From NCBI GenBank assembly GCA_018894105.1, contig CM032132.1, positions 31,237,379 to 31,301,378 on the forward strand: a DNA stretch of 64,000 nucleotides, in the 5' to 3' direction. This DNA is from Jacaranda mimosifolia (Eukaryota; Streptophyta; Magnoliopsida; Lamiales; Bignoniaceae). Both the position numbers and the translations under genes were made by a program. Shown here one piece after another: positions 58,606-64,000 of the stretch (position 1 is the first letter of the stretch; every line of letters begins with the position of its first letter). The notes below the pieces were generated by a model. It was not told the origin of the DNA. It saw only the letters and a program-made list of their open reading frames with translations, and did not search any database.

Positions 58606-60428
58606 ATGATGAATTGAATTATGCTAATATGTGTTTTAAGAGTTAGTTCATATGTTAGTATGTTTTTGATTCATTGATGATTATGTTAAATTTTTATTTA
58701 GCATTGGATGATGCTATATGTTGATATAGTGTGTTAAATTTGGCATTAAGGCATTTTGGTCATTTTTTTATCCAATTGGATTGGAGTTAATTGGAGATTT
58801 TTGAGGAATGGTGATTATCACTTAAACTTGATTTTTGAAGCATGTTTGAGCACTTGAATTTTCATTTTTAAAAGGTGTTTTGAATCCGGAAATTTGTCTA
58901 TGATGTGTGATTTAGTGTTATGGAAGTGTCCTTAATTTTTTGGAGCACAAAAGTTGAGCCAAAAACAACTTAACTCTGTCCAAACCTTGAAATAGGGCAA
59001 GCTGCTAGCCCTGGCCAAGCGCGCCTACCGCGTGACCGTGCTCCCTGGCCGAGTTGCAGTGCCTCATTTCGATAATGGGCGAGCTTTAAGGAGTTTTTGT
59101 GTTATTTTTGTGGCCAAAATTACTCTAAATCATGCTAATTAAATGCACAAGTGTTGTGCAAGTTCTCAAAATTATGTTTGACATTTTTAATAGCTTTTAA
59201 AATCTTGTTAAAGTTAATGTTCAACATCGGTGCAAATATAAGATGTACAATTGTTATACTTATTTTTACTTGATGATTAATTATTTATGAGATAAGCATT
59301 TAATTGAGGAATTGACTGTTAATTCTTGATTTATTGTTCATTTAATTGTTAAATGGATGATGAATGAATGGGAATGATCATAAGCCTTTAACATTGATTT
59401 TATTTGTTTCAAGTTGTTGAAAAGTGTTGTATTAAATTGGGGCTTGCATGCCTCTCAATTTCTATCTTATAAATGTTATAAGAGTAAAATCACTAGGAGT
59501 GAGGATTTCTTTCTTATGTGAATGTTGCAAGGAGACAAGAAGACAATTAGAGGCATGAAGACCCATAAATGTATAGGGATACATTTACATAATAACTACA
59601 TTTAATCGACCCACTTAAGATCAACTAAGTAGTACACTTATGACTCTATGTGCACTACTTGATTAAAGCTCATGGTCATCCTACCCTAGGAACATGCTAG
59701 GGCATTTACTTATTTATGCTTTCCACATCCTATTGATGTATGAGATGCATGTTTAGGATATAGAAAACCTAAACAAGAAGATAACATTGATGAGATCTTT
59801 GCAAGGAAAACCCTCTACTTAAAGGAGTCTAAGTGCTTTCAAATATTAAGTCAAAATGGATACAAATTAAAAGGAGTTTTAATTAATCCATGCCTTCTAC
59901 CAATAGTATATGACATGACGATGCTAAAATCTCTGTGTGATAGCACACGACACGTGGGTCACACTTACGTAAAAAGCTATAATATATTATATGATGCACC
60001 TTTAATTTGATGTTTCTCATGCATTAGCACACAACATATGGGATGACATAGAACAGTCTCGAATCAAAGATTAATTGGTCGGTCCAACTTAACACCTGGT
60101 AATGTAGAGGTAACATGACACGTGGTTCTATATGAAAAGTGAGGCAAAACATATCAAGGGTTGCATAGAGATGCAATTAGCAAAAGTTGTTTAACTTTCG
60201 ATTGTTTGTGGATTGCACTTTACATAGAGGTCCGCTAACAAGTCCTTAGGACTTTGATTCTCACTAGGAAATGAGATTTTTCAAATTCTTCTAGGAGGTG
60301 AGGAATTTGATAAAATAGTAGGAGAAAAACATGTTTGAAAATCCATAAATATATTTTCAATATCAATATTCCATCAGATGTTTATACTCTCTTTTTCGCC
60401 ATTGTAGATTTTTGAAATCTCAAATCAA
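58606..60428 (+). other. Leader of internal3
   Basis: Resumes about 140 bases into the family leader (matching 55412 onward) and is more diverged from internal1/2 than those are from each other. At the leader repeats it has CACACGACACGTGGGTC-like (59944) and GACACGTGG (60114) strings with a G-box core CACGTG. Confidence 0.7.
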
Positions 60429-61240
60429 ATGGCTAAGAATCCACTCAATGCTATTTTGGAAACTAATAAACTCACCGGCCTAACTTCTGTAATTAGTTTA
60501 GAAACCTCAAGATTATTCTAGATTCTGAAAAGAGGATTTATGTGCTAACTTAAAGTCTACCGGACAACATTGGTGATGATGCCACTGATGAGGCACGTAA
60601 AGCGATCACAAAGTTTGTGGACGATGATCTGAAAATGAGATGCTTTATGATGGCTTTTATGTCCAATGAGCTCCAAAAGTCTTACGAGCACATGAAAACA
60701 ACTCATGAGATCCATTTGCACTTATAAGAGTTATATGGTGCACAAACTAGACATGAAAGGTTTTCATTATCTAAGGAGCTCTTTAGGAGGACTAGAATGA
60801 ATGAGAGCTCGAGTGTACATGACCATGGCCTAAAGATAATCGGTTTGATTGAGAAGCTTGGTCAATTGGACATTGTCATGGACAATGAGCTATATATGGA
60901 TTTGATCCTTTAATGATTGCCTAGCTCTTTTGACCAATTCATCATGAACTTCAATATGACGAAGCAAAAAGTAACGATTAATGCGTTTGTCAATATGTTG
61001 GTGAATGCCAAGGCGATGATGAAGAAAGACAAGCCTCTTATGCTTGCTTCATCCTCTGTGTCTAAAGGCCTATAGGTGCTAAGAAGGGAGGTAAAAGGAA
61101 GATGAGTTATAGGGAAAGCAACCCTTGAAAGGTTCAGGGGGAATCAAGAAAAAGAAAGAGGCCAAAGCTAATGCTACTTGTTTCTATTATGGTGAGAAAG
61201 GCCATTGGAAAACGAATTACAAAGAATACCTTGGCACCCT
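60429..61240 (+). pseudogene. Internal3 gag
   Basis: ATG at 60429 opens MAKNPLNAILETNKLTGL, the start of an Angela-like gag. Further blocks in shifting frames: DDATDEARKAI, FMMAFMSNELQKSYEHMKT, ARHERF-like LYGAQTRHERFSLSKELF, NAFVNMLVNAEAM-like block and a Lys-rich end. The zinc knuckle is CFYYGEKGHWKTNY: second and last Cys are both Tyr (TGT to TAT), so it could not hold zinc. At least four frame breaks. Confidence 0.8.
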
Positions 61241-61840
61241 TAGGAAGGGTATGTACTTTATTGAAATGTACTTAACGACGAATTCTTTCTCATGGGTGTT
61301 TGATACTGCATGTAGTTCTCACCTTTGTAATTCGTTATTGAGAATGGAAGGAAGAAGGAGTCTCAATAAAGGGGATATGGTCCTCCGCTTAGGCAATGGA
61401 GCAAAAGTTGCAACTATGGTCGAAGGCGCTGTCAAGTTAGACTTAGGGAATTCCTACATTGTACTTGATCCTTGCCTTTATGTACCCAATCTTGTTAAGA
61501 ACATTATTTCTATTCCCATATTAGGATATGATTTTTCTATATCTAATGGGAAGTTGAAAGCATTAAAGAATGGTTCTTTAATTGCACAAGGTATATTAAA
61601 CAATGGATTGTACATTTTGGATTGTCAACCTTCAGTGATGCACATTCAACAAAGTAAAAGAAAATTAGATAACCAAGAAGATGCCATCTTGTGGCATACA
61701 AGACTTGGACATATTTTCAAAAAATAGAATGAACACTAAATGTTTGTGGCATTGAGAATCTTCCTACTTGTGAGTCTTGTTTAAAGGGAAAAATGACCAA
61801 AGCTTCTTTTGTAGTACAAATATAGCGAACCACAAGTCCT
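61125..61840 (+). pseudogene. Internal3 gag end, protease and GAG-pre-integrase
   Basis: The longest intact piece of the array (200 codons, 61125-61727). After the mutated knuckle comes the protease active site FDTACSSHLCNSL (copia usually has D-T/S-G; Gly is Ala here), then VLRLGNGAKVATMVEGAV, LDPCLYVPNLVKNIISI and LYILDCQ. The GAG-pre-integrase start ILWHTRLGHI ends at a stop (61725); CESCLKGKMTKASF follows in another frame to about 61815. Confidence 0.85.
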
Positions 61841-62650
61841 TTGGATTTGATCCATAAGGATGTTTATGGGCCACTAAGAGTTAGTGCGAGAGGAGGTTAT
61901 TCATACTTGACCTTCACTGATGATTATACTCGGTTTGGACATATGTATCTTATGAAGTACAAGCCCGAAGCCTTTGAAAAGTTCAAAGACATAGGAATGA
62001 AGTAGAAAAGCAAAAGGGGCTAAGTATTAAAGCTCTTCGATCAAATCGAGGGGAAAATACTTAAGTACCAAATTCTTGGATTATCTAAATAAGAATGGGA
62101 TTCTCTCTCAATGGACTCCTCCCGGCACACCCCAACACAATGGAGTAGTCGAGAGGAGAAATCGTACTTTATTGGACATGGTACGTTCCATGATGAGCTT
62201 TTTTGATGTGCCTATATCCTTTTGGGAATACACCCTGATATCGGTAGCAAGGCTACTAAATGTAGTCCCCTCAAAGTCGGTGCCAAAGACACCACATGAG
62301 ATGTGGTATGGAAAAGCACCTTCTTACTATTTTCTAAGAGTATAGGGATCTCCTGCTTACGTCAAGCGGCTAGTGGGAGAGAAGTTGGATACAAGATCCA
62401 TCTTGTGCAATCTTGTGGGATACCCAAGAGAGTCCTTAGGTTATTATTTTTATGACCCTCGGAACAAAAGGTATTTATTTCAAGGAATGCCTACTTTGTA
62501 GAAATGAAATTTCTATTAGATAGAAATGACATCGTTGTTGAACTTGATGAAGTTCAAAATGATCAACAAATCCCACAAGCAGTAGAAAAAAGTGAACATC
62601 AAGAGCGTTGCACACAACATCTGAGAAGGTCCGACCAAATCAAGAAGCAA
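61841..62650 (+). pseudogene. Internal3 integrase
   Basis: DLIHKDVYGPLRVSARGGYS and DDYTRFGHMYLMKYK are readable with breaks; the second Asp block is RSNRGENT-like, so the catalytic Asp is Asn. The open piece 62076-62345 carries WTPPGTPQHNGVVERRNRTLLDMVRS with the Glu, then FWEYTLISVARLLNVVPSKS. The C-terminal VGYPRESLGYYFYD lies near 62430. This copy keeps the segment lost in internal1 after the Glu block. Confidence 0.85.
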
Positions 62651-62699
62651 CCCCGAAAGGTTCGAATTCCTTCATGAGATAGGCTAATCGGATAATGAT

Positions 62700-63480
62700 C
62701 CAAAGAGCTATATGGAAGCTATGTTAGACATAGATTTAGGAGATTGGCTAGACGCCATGAAATCCAAAATGGACTCCATATACTCCAACAAAATATGGAC
62801 TTTGGTAGATCCACCAAAGGGTATAGCATCTGTTGGTTGCAAGTGGATCTATAAGAAAAAGCTAAGAGTTGATGGAGAGGCTGTAACCTTTAAGGCGCGA
62901 CTAGTGGCAAAGGGTTGCACTCAAAGACCCGGTATTGATTTCAAGGAAACCTTTTCACTAATCGCTATGCCTAAATCCATTAGGATTTTACTTGCTATAG
63001 CCACAAATTATAACTATGAGATATGACAATTTGATGTGAAAACTACTTTCCTTAATAGAAACATTGAAAAAGAAATTTACATGGAGCAACCATAAAGTTT
63101 TATATCTAAAGAGAGTGAGCAAAAGGTTTGCAAAGTTGAGAGATCCATTTATGAACTCAAACAAGCGTCCCAAAGATGGAACATACGTTTTGAGATGACA
63201 GTCAAATGTTTAGCTTTGTCAAAAATATGTATGAACCTTGTGTGTACAAAAAGGCTAGTGGGAGTAGTTACAGTTTATTGTACTTTATATCAATGACATT
63301 CTTCTCATTGAGAATGGGAGGAAAATGTTAGAGTAAACTAAAGTATGGTTGTCTACTCAATTCTCTATGAAAGATTTGGGAGAAGCATCCTACGTATTAG
63401 GAATATGTATAGAGATAGATCAAAGAGGATGCTGGGGCTTTTCCAAACACCATAAATTGACAAGTTACTAAAGAGGTTTA
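62700..63480 (+). pseudogene. Internal3 reverse transcriptase
   Basis: Open at 62712-63026: DWLDAMKSKMDSIYSNKIW, VGCKWIYKKKLRVDG, FKARLVAKGCTQRPGIDFKE, the best preserved RT N-terminus in the window. The frame stops at TGA 63025 (normally a Trp or Gln codon context, YEIWQFDVKT). Later blocks: MEQP, KVCKVERSIYELKQAS, LYINDILLIENG where YVDD is expected, so both catalytic residues are altered. Confidence 0.85.
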
Positions 63481-63519
63481 GTATGGAAGAATCCAATAAG
63501 GGATTCACCCTAATGGGAC

Positions 63520-64000
63520 ATGGTCTACGTCTCTCCAAGTCTACCTAAAACTAACGACGAGAGACATAAAATGTCCCACATACCTTATGTGTCCGCTATA
63601 AGGAGCTTAAAGTATGCATTTCAATGTACAAGGCCAGGTGTGCCACACGCTCTAAGTTTTACAAGCCGCTTTCAATCTGACCCTAGTAAATGTCGCTGGA
63701 AAGCTATTAAAACAATCCTTAAGTACTTAAGAAGGACTAAGGATTTGTTTTTGGTATACAACAATGGAAAATTGAAATTCGAGGGATTCTTGGATTCTAG
63801 TTTTCAATCCGATGTAGATGACCTAAAATCCACTTTTTGATTTATATTTTGCCTCAATAGCGGTGCCATGAGTTGGAGGAGTTCCAAACAAGAAACCTCA
63901 GCCAATTCAACCACAGAGGTAGAATATATTGCGGCTTTGACAGCTGCAAAGGAAGGTGTTCAGATGAAAAACTTCATCTATAAGTTGGATATAGTGCTTG
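63520..64000 (+). pseudogene. Internal3 RNase H, cut by window edge
   Basis: Open at 63520-63840: PYVSAIRSLKYAFQCTRPGV, AIKTILKYLRRTKDLFLVY, LDSSFQSDVDDLKST, then TGA where STSG is expected. It continues as GFIFCLNSGAMSWRSSKQET and TTEVEYIAALTAAKEGV to the end of the window. The remaining RNase H, polypurine tract and 3' LTR lie outside. Confidence 0.85.

Larger units (their letters stand above)
45427..64000 (+). mobile_element. Family-2 Ty1/copia tandem array (LTR-int-LTR-int-int), continues past window
   Basis: LTR1 (45427-47559), internal1 (47560-53130), LTR2 (53131-55272), internal2 (55273-58605), internal3 (58606 to beyond the end). Internal order gag, protease, integrase, RT, RNase H makes it Ty1/copia. 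LTRs of 2.13-2.16 kb, a leader of about 1.9 kb and a tRNA-iMet primer site resemble the Angela/BARE type; integrase C-terminal block GYYFYDPSEQKVFVSRNA fits. Internal2 stops in the GAG-pre-integrase/integrase boundary and joins internal3 without an LTR. All copies are broken. Confidence 0.88.

Overview
The window is plant nuclear DNA, AT-rich and almost entirely repetitive. The evidence is one host gene fragment of a plant cytoplasmic 60S-maturation GTPase (EFL1 type), Ty1/copia and Ty3/gypsy (Tat-type, with an antisense ORF) retrotransposons, and a plant L1-type LINE with a DUF4283-like ORF1 and an RNase H tail. Copia primer sites match the plant initiator tRNA-Met. I cannot name the species; nothing suggests an organelle or a bacterium.

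Layout. 1-2722: 3' part of the EFL1-like gene, the only gene I consider functional. 2723-5649: its 3' flank and a spacer with no convincing gene. 5653-6145: a MITE with TAA duplication. 6481-15710: a TIR-bounded DNA element split by a minus-strand copia element (family 1, 7965-14677, TSD AGGTT); its right arm holds a 330-bp TTR trinucleotide repeat. 15985-16535: a probable LTR of another copia family. 16640-18513: a truncated LTR of family 2, a 2.13-2.16-kb LTR that occurs seven times here. 18549-39220: a full-length LINE (about 6.18 kb once insertions are removed, TSD of 13-15 bp). It is split by a family-2 solo LTR (C, 21863-36347, TSD TATGG), which is itself split by an opposite-strand family-2 solo LTR (B, 22422-24580) and by a 10.2-kb Tat-type Ty3/gypsy element (25273-35436, TSD CAACT). 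39933-44270: two family-2 LTRs head to head (D minus, E plus) around a scrap of RNase H. 44282-45426: an unassigned LTR-like piece. 45427-64000: a family-2 tandem array, LTR1-internal1-LTR2-internal2-internal3, running off the window.

How the parts relate. The nesting gives a relative order: LINE first, then C, then B and the Tat element. Removing the insertions with one TSD copy rejoins the LINE reading frame and gives C the length of its sister LTRs, so the assignments support each other. All element genes carry stops or frameshifts, so none looks autonomous. Family 2 has very long LTRs, a leader of about 1.9 kb and a tRNA-iMet primer site, which recalls the Angela/BARE type of copia element. 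Internal1 and internal2 share an in-frame stop, so the array most likely grew by duplication of an already dead copy. I see no new host defence or metabolic system; the new-looking material is in the structure of the elements: a variable hairpin upstream of the family-2 TATA box, spaced TTAA repeats in U3, leader repeats, the LTR-sharing array with a microhomology junction, and an intron-containing antisense gene plus tandem repeats in the Tat element.
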